This document shows, in pieces, positions 1 through 4,734 of a stretch of DNA of 7,808 nucleotides; positions within the stretch are counted from its first letter, which is position 1; every line of letters begins with the position of its first letter. The translations under genes and the position numbers were made by a program. The DNA comes from Pseudomonadota bacterium (GTDB lineage: Bacteria; Pseudomonadota; Alphaproteobacteria; Rhizobiales; Beijerinckiaceae), in NCBI GenBank assembly GCA_021812505.1, contig JAKANG010000049.1, positions 1 to 7,808 on the forward strand. Reading direction: 5' to 3'. Under the pieces are notes generated by a model that had not been told where the DNA came from, did no database searches, and was given only the letters and a program-made list of their open reading frames with translations.

Positions 1-41
1 TTCTGCGCGGGGCTGCGCTGAAATTTTGCTGGAGACGGGCG

Positions 42-368
42 ATGCGGTCGAAGTTTCTGAAATTTCTCCTGTTTGTTGGCCTGGGCGCCCTTGCCGTGGT
101 CCGAATCGCCCCGGCGCTGGCCGCGAACATCGTTCCGGGCGAGGCTTACAAGGATCTGCGCGGGCAATTGCTCGCCGAAGGCTGGAGGCCCGAGACAGGC
201 TACGGCCAGAAGCTTTCCAACGGCAAGCCCTTCCACCGCTTTCCGGAAGTCCTGTGCGGCATGGACCGGTGTCGGGCCAAATGGCATGATTCGCATGGCG
301 CCGAGCATGGGATCATGCTCCGGCGCGGCGGGTTGAACGACCCCTATGCCGTCATGGGCGTGGAATAG
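42..368 (+). CDS. Small secreted protein with two conserved-looking cysteines, function unknown
   Basis: The 108-residue product begins with a Sec-type signal peptide: basic MRSK, a hydrophobic stretch at residues 8-20, and a likely cleavage site after A27 (ALA|AN). The mature part is about 80 residues. It contains one CysX4Cys pair (C72, C77) followed by a tryptophan, which suggests a disulfide-stabilised periplasmic domain. The ATG at 42 is supported by a GGAGA ribosome-binding site at 31-35 with 6 bases of spacing. A TGA in one frame at 19-21 could be the end of an upstream gene in the same operon, but only six codons are in the window, so this is a guess. I do not recognise a named family. 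The gene ends 7 bp before the convergent DUF3309 gene, and no terminator is visible in the gap. Confidence is high that it is a gene and low on what it does. Confidence 0.8.
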   Translation: MRSKFLKFLLFVGLGALAVVRIAPALAANIVPGEAYKDLRGQLLAEGWRPETGYGQKLSNGKPFHRFPEVLCGMDRCRAKWHDSHGAEHGIMLRRGGLNDPYAVMGVE

Positions 369-375
369 CCGGCCT

Positions 376-528
376 TCAGCTCATTTCGGCCAGCAGAGCC
401 GCGGCCAGAATCAGCGCCGCGACCAGCAGGCTCGGGTAATAGCCCCATTGCGCGGCATGGGGCCAGGTCGGCAGAACCGCGAAAAAACAGACGATCAGCA
501 GCGCGATCACAATGGTTGCAGGCGACAT
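376..528 (-). CDS. DUF3309 family small membrane protein (50 aa)
   Basis: This 50-codon gene is easily overlooked. The protein has a hydrophobic N-terminal segment (about residues 4-18), a central LPTWPH...WGYYPS motif (about 19-33), and a second hydrophobic segment (about 34-47). That layout and core motif are the hallmark of the DUF3309 family of about 50-residue bacterial proteins. The role of the family is unknown; two short membrane segments with a central loop are predicted. The ATG at 526-528 follows a perfect AAGGAGG Shine-Dalgarno (534-540 on the complement) with 5-base spacing, which fixes the start. An EcfG-type stress promoter lies 38 bp upstream, so the protein probably belongs to the general stress response. 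The gene converges with the secreted-protein gene to its left. Confidence 0.88.
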   Translation of the reverse strand: MSPATIVIALLIVCFFAVLPTWPHAAQWGYYPSLLVAALILAAALLAEMS

Positions 529-565
529 GGCCGCCTCCTTCCGCGCATTTTTTTCACCAACGCTC

Positions 566-590
566 AACGCGCAAGACGGGCTAAGGTTCC
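566..590 (-). promoter_or_regulatory. EcfG-type (general stress response) promoter for the DUF3309 gene
   Basis: On the minus strand, GGAAC (586-590) is separated by exactly 16 bases from CGTT (566-569). This is the consensus -35/-10 pair recognised by the alphaproteobacterial ECF sigma factor EcfG (GGAAC-N16/17-CGTT). A flanking G and C (GGGAACC) also agree with many known sites. A transcript would start near 558-560 and give a leader of about 30 bases before the DUF3309 ATG at 528. I checked other GGAAC/GTTCC occurrences that I could find in the window, and none has CGTT at the right distance, so this match is not background. Binding itself is inferred. Confidence 0.75.
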
Positions 591-670
591 CGTGCGTCGC
601 TGATAATGCAAATATCTCAATGGCTTGCATGCAACGCAGCAGAGAAATGACGCGCCGCAAAATTTTTGCC

Positions 671-699
671 TTGACATTTTGTGCGGCGCAACATAACTT
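671..699 (+). promoter_or_regulatory. Sigma70-type promoter of the sRNA gene, with flanking inverted repeat
   Basis: A perfect TTGACA (671-676) is followed after 17 bases by TAACTT (694-699), a good vegetative promoter pointing at the sRNA. Transcription should start around 704-708. An inverted repeat with 7-bp arms GCGCCGC (652-658) and GCGGCGC (683-689), both followed inward by A/T runs, straddles the -35 element and enters the spacer. It is placed where a repressor could act as an operator, but that role is inferred only from position and symmetry. Confidence 0.75.
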
Positions 700-705
700 A
701 TGAAC

Positions 706-792
706 CGTAGCGCAAGCGGTGCTTGTGCTGCAGCCCTCCTTGGGCGTTTCCTCCCTAGACTTGGGCCGCTGGTTCGTCCGGCGGCCTTTTTT
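706..792 (+). ncRNA. mmgR: Trans-acting small RNA, mmgR/suhB (alpha-r8-like) family
   Basis: An approximately 87-nt stand-alone transcript is predicted between a sigma70 promoter and an intrinsic terminator. It has three parts. The first is a 5' hairpin (707-717 pairing with 721-731, about 11 bp with two G-U pairs and a GGT loop). The second is an unpaired middle (732-762) with two CCTCC anti-Shine-Dalgarno motifs (CCCTCCT at 734-740, CCTCCC at 750-755). The third is the terminator hairpin. The core GTTTCCTCCCTAGACTT (746-762) and the overall plan match what I remember of the Rfam mmgR (formerly suhB) family of alphaproteobacteria, a roughly 77-nt RNA in Sinorhizobium meliloti. Such RNAs act by pairing with ribosome-binding sites, often with Hfq. 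In S. meliloti loss of MmgR raises PHB granule content. The sRNA identity is strong; the family name needs a covariance-model search. The 5' end is accurate to a few bases only. Confidence 0.78.
764..792 (+). terminator. Rho-independent terminator of the sRNA
   Basis: A 9-bp GC-rich stem (764-772 with 778-786, one G-U pair) closes a TTCGT loop and is followed directly by six T residues (787-792). On the other strand the hairpin has no T-run after it, so it should not stop transcripts of the haloacid dehalogenase gene, whose stop codon is only 11 bp away at 803. Confidence 0.9.
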
Positions 793-802
793 CTTGCCGG
801 GA

Positions 803-1453
803 TCATAAGTCGGCGAGCGTCGAGAGGAACCGTTCCGGCGGCAGATCGAAATATTCGTCCGGCGCGCCGGCCCGATTGATCCAGATCGCGTGAAAGCCAT
901 AGCGGGCGGCGCCCGCGACATCCCAGCGGTTGGAGGATTGGAACGAAACCTGATCCGGCGTCGCGCCATAGCGCGCGCCGACCAGGGCGTAGATTTCCGG
1001 CGCGGTCTTGTAAAGGCCTGCTGGCTCGGCGGACAGGGACTCGTCCAGCAAATCCTGCAGTCCTGCCGACGCGACGGCGCGGGCGAGCGCCGCCGGGCGG
1101 CCGTTGGACAGAATGACGCATTTCGCGCCCTGGCCGCGCAAACGCCGCAGCGCAGGGGCGACGTCGGGAAAGGCGTCGAGGGTCTCGTAGGCCGCGAGCA
1201 GTTTTTCGCGCGCTTCCGCCGAAATGCCGCCACACCGCGCGGCGGCGAAATCGAGCGCGTCCTCGGTCAGGGCGTCGAAATCGCGCCAGGCGCCCATCAG
1301 GCTGCGCGTCCAGGTATATTCAAGCTGTTTCGCGCGCCAGATCTCGGAGAGTCTTTCAGCCTGTTCGCCGACGAGGCCGCGATGGCGCGCGACCACCGAG
1401 TGGACGTCGAACAAAGTGCCGTAAGCGTCGAAGACATAAAGCGGAAAGGTCAT
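803..1453 (-). CDS. Haloacid dehalogenase type II (L-2-haloacid dehalogenase-like)
   Basis: The 216-residue protein belongs to the HAD superfamily and should hydrolyse (S)-2-haloacids to (R)-2-hydroxyacids in the cytoplasm. The nucleophile motif DAYGTLFD starts at D9. All residues known to be catalytic in the Pseudomonas sp. YL L-DEX enzyme have counterparts at matching spacing: D9, T13, R40, S116 (in LSNG), K149, Y155, S173, N175 and D178 (in SSNRWD). The cap helices lie between about 15 and 98. The full set favours a genuine dehalogenase over a general HAD phosphatase, although the natural substrate is unknown. The start is set by AAGGAGG at 1459-1465 (complement), 5 bases before the ATG. 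It lies 27 bp downstream of the TPR-methyltransferase gene on the same strand, so the two are probably co-transcribed. No minus-strand terminator is seen after it; read-through would run antisense across the sRNA gene. Confidence 0.92.
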   Translation of the reverse strand: MTFPLYVFDAYGTLFDVHSVVARHRGLVGEQAERLSEIWRAKQLEYTWTRSLMGAWRDFDALTEDALDFAAARCGGISAEAREKLLAAYETLDAFPDVAPALRRLRGQGAKCVILSNGRPAALARAVASAGLQDLLDESLSAEPAGLYKTAPEIYALVGARYGATPDQVSFQSSNRWDVAGAARYGFHAIWINRAGAPDEYFDLPPERFLSTLADL

Positions 1454-1480
1454 GGCGGCCTCCTTGCGCCGGAAGGTCTA

Positions 1481-2389
1481 TCATTTTGCGAGGACGACGG
1501 CCCAGCCCGGGACGTCGGCGCCGCGGTCCTTGCGCGTCGCGGCGGCCGAAAAAGTCCGGACGCCGAGGCCCGCTTTGGCCGCGCAGTCTCGCACATAGGT
1601 TTCGGAATGGGCGAAGCGCAGGTCGTCGCCAACCCGGAAACCTGCGCCCTCGACGAGACTTTGCGCGGTGAAGGCGAACAATCCGCCCGGGATGAGGACG
1701 CGCGCGACGGCGGCGAAAATCGGATCGAGATCGCCGGTATAGACGAAAACATCGGCGGCGACGGCGAGATCGGCGCTTGCCGCCGGCTCTTCTCCAAGGA
1801 AATCCAGAAGATCGGCGGCGACGAGGCGGTCGTAGAGGCTTTTGGCCCGCGCCTTGGCGATCATCGACGGCGCGAGATCGACGCCGGTCAAGCAGGCGGT
1901 CTTGGCGCGAAAAGCTTCGCCGGCGAGGCCCGCGCCGCAGCCGAGATCGAGCATATGGGCGAAGGCGCGCCCCGGCGCGGCCTGCTCGACCGAGTCGAGC
2001 AGGATTTGCGGGCCGCGATAGGCCAGAACTTCGGTCAGATGGCGGTCGAACTTTTCCGCATATTGGTCGAACAGGGTTTTGACATAGGCGCGCGGCGCGG
2101 AAGCCGGGCTTTCGCCGGAAAGGCGGGCGAGACGCAGGGCCGCGCCGGCGCAATCTCCGGGGTCGCGCGCGAGCGCCTCGCGAAAGGCGGCGGCGGCCTC
2201 GGCGCGGCGGCCGAGCCCTTCGAGCGACTCGCCCAGCCCGAACCAGGCCGGCGCCCAATGCGGCGCGAGATCGAGGACCTGGCCGAACAGGTCGCGCGCG
2301 GCCTCGAAATCGCGCGATTGCGCCGCGCCCAGCGCCCAATGATAGCGGCGGTCTGCGGCGAGGTCGCCGGAGGAGCCGGTCGGCGTCAT
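1481..2389 (-). CDS. TPR-repeat SAM-dependent methyltransferase
   Basis: The protein (302 residues from the ATG at 2387-2389) has two parts. Residues about 10-77 form two tetratricopeptide-like helical repeats (AHWAPAWFGLGESLEGLG type pattern), a protein-interaction module. After a linker with the YVKTLFDQYAEKFDRHL signature (about 102-118) comes a class I Rossmann methyltransferase. Its motif I DLGCGAG (about 148-154) binds SAM, the acidic residue of VDLAPSM (about D171) should contact the ribose, and motif IV is ADVFVYTGDL. This arrangement matches the group described as predicted methyltransferase containing TPR repeats; the substrate is unknown. An in-frame TTG nine bases upstream (2396-2398) would add three residues. 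I prefer the ATG because GAGG sits about 11 bases before it but only 2 bases before the TTG. It is the first gene of the unit with the dehalogenase and is divergent from the secreted-protein gene at 2525. Confidence 0.88.
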   Translation of the reverse strand: MTPTGSSGDLAADRRYHWALGAAQSRDFEAARDLFGQVLDLAPHWAPAWFGLGESLEGLGRRAEAAAAFREALARDPGDCAGAALRLARLSGESPASAPRAYVKTLFDQYAEKFDRHLTEVLAYRGPQILLDSVEQAAPGRAFAHMLDLGCGAGLAGEAFRAKTACLTGVDLAPSMIAKARAKSLYDRLVAADLLDFLGEEPAASADLAVAADVFVYTGDLDPIFAAVARVLIPGGLFAFTAQSLVEGAGFRVGDDLRFAHSETYVRDCAAKAGLGVRTFSAAATRKDRGADVPGWAVVLAK

Positions 2390-2524
2390 GCGTTTCAAAC
2401 CCTCGGATGGAATCGAGGCCCCGAACAGGCCACAATTCGTTCAGATAACATTCAGCGTCTTATGACTAACCTGTGTTCAACCTGCATTCGCGCGGCGGCG
2501 CAACATTTTCGTGAGGAGAAACAG

Positions 2525-2830
2525 ATGTCCATTCCTGTGAAAAAGATTGTGATTGCCGCCGTCGCCGCGCTTTCACTGAGTTCGGCCTTTTCGTCGCCCG
2601 CCTCGGCCTGGTGCAACGGCTGGGGCTGTGGCGGCGGCAACGCCGGAGGGGCCCTCGCGGCCGGACTGATCGGCGGATTGGCGCTTGGCGCGGTGGCGGC
2701 CAGCGCGGCCCAGCCCCGTTATTATTACGCCCAGCCGGTCTATGGCGGCGGCTGCTGGATCGAGCGCCGCCCGATCTACGACGAATGGGGCAATTACATC
2801 GGCCGCCGCCGCGTCCGCATCTGCGAGTAA
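2525..2830 (+). CDS. Small secreted glycine-zipper, cysteine-containing protein, function unknown
   Basis: The product has 101 residues. It starts with a signal peptide (MSIPVKK, hydrophobic 8-20, cleavage probably after SPASA at A28). The mature protein opens with WCNGWGCGGG (C30, C35), then an Ala/Gly-rich hydrophobic stretch (41-60) with a glycine-zipper spacing G47-x3-G51-x3-G55. A tyrosine-rich part (YYYAQPVY, 66-73) and a basic C-terminal part with C77 and C100 follow. Four cysteines allow two disulfides. The end (CWIERRPIYDEWGNYIGRRR) resembles the tails of many uncharacterised alphaproteobacterial exported proteins. It probably associates with the cell envelope. GAGGAG at 2513-2518, 6 bases before the ATG, fixes the start, although the frame stays open far upstream. 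The 135-bp region shared with the methyltransferase gene should hold both promoters, but I find no convincing one. A terminator follows at 2876. Confidence 0.85.
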   Translation: MSIPVKKIVIAAVAALSLSSAFSSPASAWCNGWGCGGGNAGGALAAGLIGGLALGAVAASAAQPRYYYAQPVYGGGCWIERRPIYDEWGNYIGRRRVRICE

Positions 2831-2840
2831 GGCGGCGCCT

Positions 2841-2869
2841 TTCTCCGACGCCTTCATTCTCCGACGCCT
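2841..2869. repeat. Short tandem direct repeat, 13-bp unit with 16-bp period
   Basis: TTCTCCGACGCCT occurs at 2841-2853 and again, identical, at 2857-2869, separated by TCA. It lies between the stop codon of the secreted-protein gene and its terminator. The copies are too few for a minisatellite; it may be a small slippage duplication or a site for a dimeric factor. Confidence 0.7.
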
Positions 2870-2875
2870 CGTGGA

Positions 2876-2898
2876 AGCCCCGCTCGCGCGGGGCTTTT
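2876..2898 (+). terminator. Rho-independent terminator after the secreted glycine-zipper gene
   Basis: A perfect 8-bp stem AGCCCCGC/GCGGGGCT (2876-2883 with 2888-2895) closes a TCGC loop and runs into TTTT (2895-2898) on the plus strand. It ends five bases before the stop codon of the convergent universal stress protein gene at 2904. The minus strand lacks a clean T-run, so the main direction is plus. Confidence 0.8.
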
Positions 2899-2903
2899 CG
2901 CCT

Positions 2904-3680
2904 TCAGTGCGAAAAAAGCGTCGGCAGGGTTAGGCGCTGCAACATCTGGCGCGAATCATCGCCATGGGCGGCGAGAGAAGGATCGCCGCCGAAGGCGCCG
3001 ACCACCACCAGATCGGCGCCGTGATCGACGGCGCGGCTGAGCAGCGCGTCCATCAGGCAGGCGCCGCCCAGCGGCAATTGTTCGGCATGGGCGCAAATTT
3101 TGTGGGCGGCGAGATGGGCCACGGTGAAATTCAGCGATTCGTTCTGCGCCGCCATGGCCTCGGCGTCGTCGCCGCTGGAAAAGCCAACGATCAGGGCCTC
3201 GACCCGTGGCGCCACGAGCGGAACGCCATTGGTCAGTCCGCGCGAGCAGGAGGCCGAATCCGCCCAGGCGAAAATAGGACGTTTGCCGATGGTCCTGAAC
3301 TCCCCGGCGTCGGGCAGGACCAGGACCGGACGGCCGGAGTGGAGGATCATCTGCTCGGCGAGATCGGCCGGGACGAGATTGTGTTCCGCGCGGCTCTGTC
3401 CGAGCACGATCATGTCGAAATGGCGGGCGATCTCCGTTGCGCGGCGGAGGACGCCTTTTTCATCGCCGCGCCCGAGGTCGATCCATTCGGCGTCGAGTTT
3501 GGCCGCGCCCGCGAGAAAATCGGCGCGGCTGGCCTCGGCGGCCCCGGTTGGCGCGCCGATCTGCGCGAACAGGCCGGTGAGTTTCGCGGCCTTGGCGCGG
3601 GCGATGTCGGCGGCGATCTTCAGGCGGACCTTCGATCTTTCGCCGCTGTCGAGATGGACGAGCAGAGAGGTGAGGGACAT
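2904..3680 (-). CDS. Universal stress protein with two UspA-like domains
   Basis: The 258-residue protein contains two consecutive UspA folds, about residues 4-123 and 133-258. Each ends in the family pattern of a hydrophobic beta strand after a Gly-rich loop (DMIVLGQSR... RPVLVLPD in the first; DLVVVGAFGGD... LPTLFSH in the second). Only the second has something close to the ATP-binding G-x2-G-x8-G signature (G228, G231, G240), and the first is degenerate. Proteins of this family bind nucleotides or act as stress-response scaffolds; no specific partner can be named. The ATG at 3678-3680 has only a weak upstream ribosome-binding site, and it lies 30 bp after the stop of the metallo-hydrolase gene, so translation may benefit from coupling within that operon. 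Its stop faces the terminator of the convergent gene. Confidence 0.88.
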   Translation of the reverse strand: MSLTSLLVHLDSGERSKVRLKIAADIARAKAAKLTGLFAQIGAPTGAAEASRADFLAGAAKLDAEWIDLGRGDEKGVLRRATEIARHFDMIVLGQSRAEHNLVPADLAEQMILHSGRPVLVLPDAGEFRTIGKRPIFAWADSASCSRGLTNGVPLVAPRVEALIVGFSSGDDAEAMAAQNESLNFTVAHLAAHKICAHAEQLPLGGACLMDALLSRAVDHGADLVVVGAFGGDPSLAAHGDDSRQMLQRLTLPTLFSH

Positions 3681-3710
3681 GGGGGTTTTCCGTCCGGAGG
3701 CGCGTTCGAG

Positions 3711-4349
3711 CTATTTTTGCAGGAAGGGATTGTTTTTCTTCTCGGCGCCAATGGTGCTCATCGGCCCGTGGCCGCTGATGAAGGTCATGCCGTCATCGAG
3801 CGTCAGCAGCTTTTGTTCGATCGAGCGCATCAGGGTGGCGTAATCGCCGCCCGGCAGGTCGGCGCGGCCGATCGAGTTCTGGAACAGCACGTCGCCGACG
3901 AGGCAGAACTGCATTGGCTGGTTGATGAAGACGACGCTGCCGGGCGTATGGCCGGGGCAATGGCGGACATCGAGCCGGATCGCGCCAAAAGAAACCTGAT
4001 CGCCCTCGTCCAGCCAGCGGTCCGGCGCGACGTCGCGGCAGGGAAAGCCGAACATTTTCGCGGCGGTTTCCAGATTATCGAGCAGGAACTTGTCGCCGAG
4101 ATGCGGTCCTTCGATCGGGACTCCGAGCGCGTCGCGCAAATCGGCGGCGCCGCCGGCATGATCGGCGTGGCCGTGGGTCAACAGGATCTTTTCGACGCTG
4201 GCGTCGGTCTGTTCGATGGCGCGGCGGATCAGGGGAACATCGCCGCCGGGATCGACCACTGCGGCTTTCCCCGTCGCCTCGCAGACCAGGATCGTGCAGT
4301 TCTGCTGAAAGGGGGTGACGGGAACGACGGCGACCTTGATCTGCGACAT
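3711..4349 (-). CDS. MBL-fold metallo-hydrolase (glyoxalase II / YcbL-like)
   Basis: The 212-residue cytoplasmic enzyme shows the complete dinuclear metal site of the metallo-beta-lactamase superfamily: THGHADH (H59, H61, D63, H64), H134 in CPGHTPGS, D153 in LVGDVLF, and H194 in ISGHGP. The NSIGRADLPGGD motif after D153 and the length near 210 are typical of YcbL-type glyoxalase II-like hydrolases, which cleave thioesters such as S-lactoylglutathione. It is shorter than classical glyoxalase II because it lacks the C-terminal glutathione-binding domain, so the true substrate is open. GGAGAGG (4353-4359, complement) supports the ATG at 4347-4349. A possible -10 TAGAAT lies at 4374-4379, but no good -35 is seen. 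It is the first gene of a probable two-gene operon with the universal stress protein. Confidence 0.9.
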   Translation of the reverse strand: MSQIKVAVVPVTPFQQNCTILVCEATGKAAVVDPGGDVPLIRRAIEQTDASVEKILLTHGHADHAGGAADLRDALGVPIEGPHLGDKFLLDNLETAAKMFGFPCRDVAPDRWLDEGDQVSFGAIRLDVRHCPGHTPGSVVFINQPMQFCLVGDVLFQNSIGRADLPGGDYATLMRSIEQKLLTLDDGMTFISGHGPMSTIGAEKKNNPFLQK

Positions 4350-4438
4350 GAACCTCTCCGGGGGCGGTCGATTATTCTAGCCCGCCCCGCGCGCCGCCGC
4401 CAGAGATAGGGCCGTTCTCTCGTCGCGCAAGACGGCCT

Positions 4439-4454
4439 TTGCGCAAATGCGCAA
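4439..4454. promoter_or_regulatory. Candidate operator: 16-bp inverted repeat TTGCGCA-AA-TGCGCAA
   Basis: Two perfect 7-bp arms flank a 2-bp centre, a form typical of a dimeric repressor site. It sits between the divergent promoters for the metallo-hydrolase and phaZ genes. A third GCGCAAG lies at 4425-4431 and two more, on the opposite strand, at 4601-4612. TGC/GCA-rich sites are used by the PHB regulator PhaR in some alphaproteobacteria, but the match to its published motif is loose and the assignment is a guess. Confidence 0.4.
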
Positions 4455-4620
4455 GGAATCAGATCGCCCTAGCCAGCCGCTGCGCCGGTATTGAATTGTT
4501 TTACAAGCATCTTTACCTGAGAATCGGCGGCCGCAGGTCCGGATTGCGGGCCTCGTGGGGCGAGACGACATGTCGCAGGCTTTGCAACTTAAGAACGATG
4601 GCGCTTGCGCTTAACGTCGT

Positions 4621-4649
4621 TTGCCGGGGCATTAGGTTTCACGTAAACT
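4621..4649 (+). promoter_or_regulatory. Candidate phaZ promoter
   Basis: TTGCCG (4621-4626) and TAAACT (4644-4649) are 17 bases apart, each matching four of six sigma70 consensus positions. It would start transcription near 4656 and leave a leader of about 80 bases before the phaZ ATG. The leader contains a small dyad, CGGGA-CTT-TCCCG (4664-4676). The match is moderate and other weak promoters lie nearby. Confidence 0.4.
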
Positions 4650-4734
4650 TTCGGTTTGTCGCTCGGGACTTTCCCGGTTTTCGTGACTTTTGGCCGGCGG
4701 GCGCAGTCTGGCGGCGGGATGGCAGGGCAAGGCA

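Larger units (their letters stand above)
4350..4734. other. 385-bp divergent intergenic region upstream of the metallo-hydrolase gene and phaZ
   Basis: No convincing gene is present. Short open frames on both strands have compositions unlike their neighbours and match nothing I know. The region is less GC-rich than its surroundings around 4488-4525 and 4585-4685. It holds the minus-strand -10 candidate TAGAAT (4374-4379), an inverted repeat (4439-4454), an alternative weak plus-strand promoter TTGTTT-N17-GAGAAT (4496-4524), a tandem GCGCTT pair (4601-4612), and the better plus-strand promoter candidate at 4621-4649. The size and motif content suggest regulated divergent expression rather than simple housekeeping promoters. 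Confidence 0.6.

Noticed and set aside
376..1233. Minus-strand open frame of 285 codons containing the DUF3309 sequence at its end
   Set aside because: Only the last 50 codons are coding. The longer frame would pass through the sRNA gene and the dehalogenase gene in the wrong frame, while the internal ATG at 528 has a perfect AAGGAGG.
2390..2524. Promoters in the divergent region (for example TTCAGA-N15-TATGAC on the plus strand)
   Set aside because: The elements match the consensus poorly or have wrong spacing. Promoters must exist there, but none can be placed with confidence.
890..2830. Long plus-strand open frame (646 codons) over the dehalogenase and methyltransferase genes, in frame with the secreted-protein gene
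   Set aside because: The upstream part is antisense to two genes with full catalytic motifs and has no recognisable domain. Only the last 101 codons, with their own ribosome-binding site and signal peptide, are real.
2964..4409. 481-codon plus-strand open frame
   Set aside because: It lies antisense to the universal stress protein and metallo-hydrolase genes, which carry clear family motifs. Such shadow frames are common in GC-rich DNA.
4664..4676. CGGGA-CTT-TCCCG dyad as a terminator or attenuator before phaZ
   Set aside because: The stem is only 5 bp and the following bases are not a true T-run, so termination is unlikely. The resemblance to the eukaryotic NF-kappaB site is coincidence.
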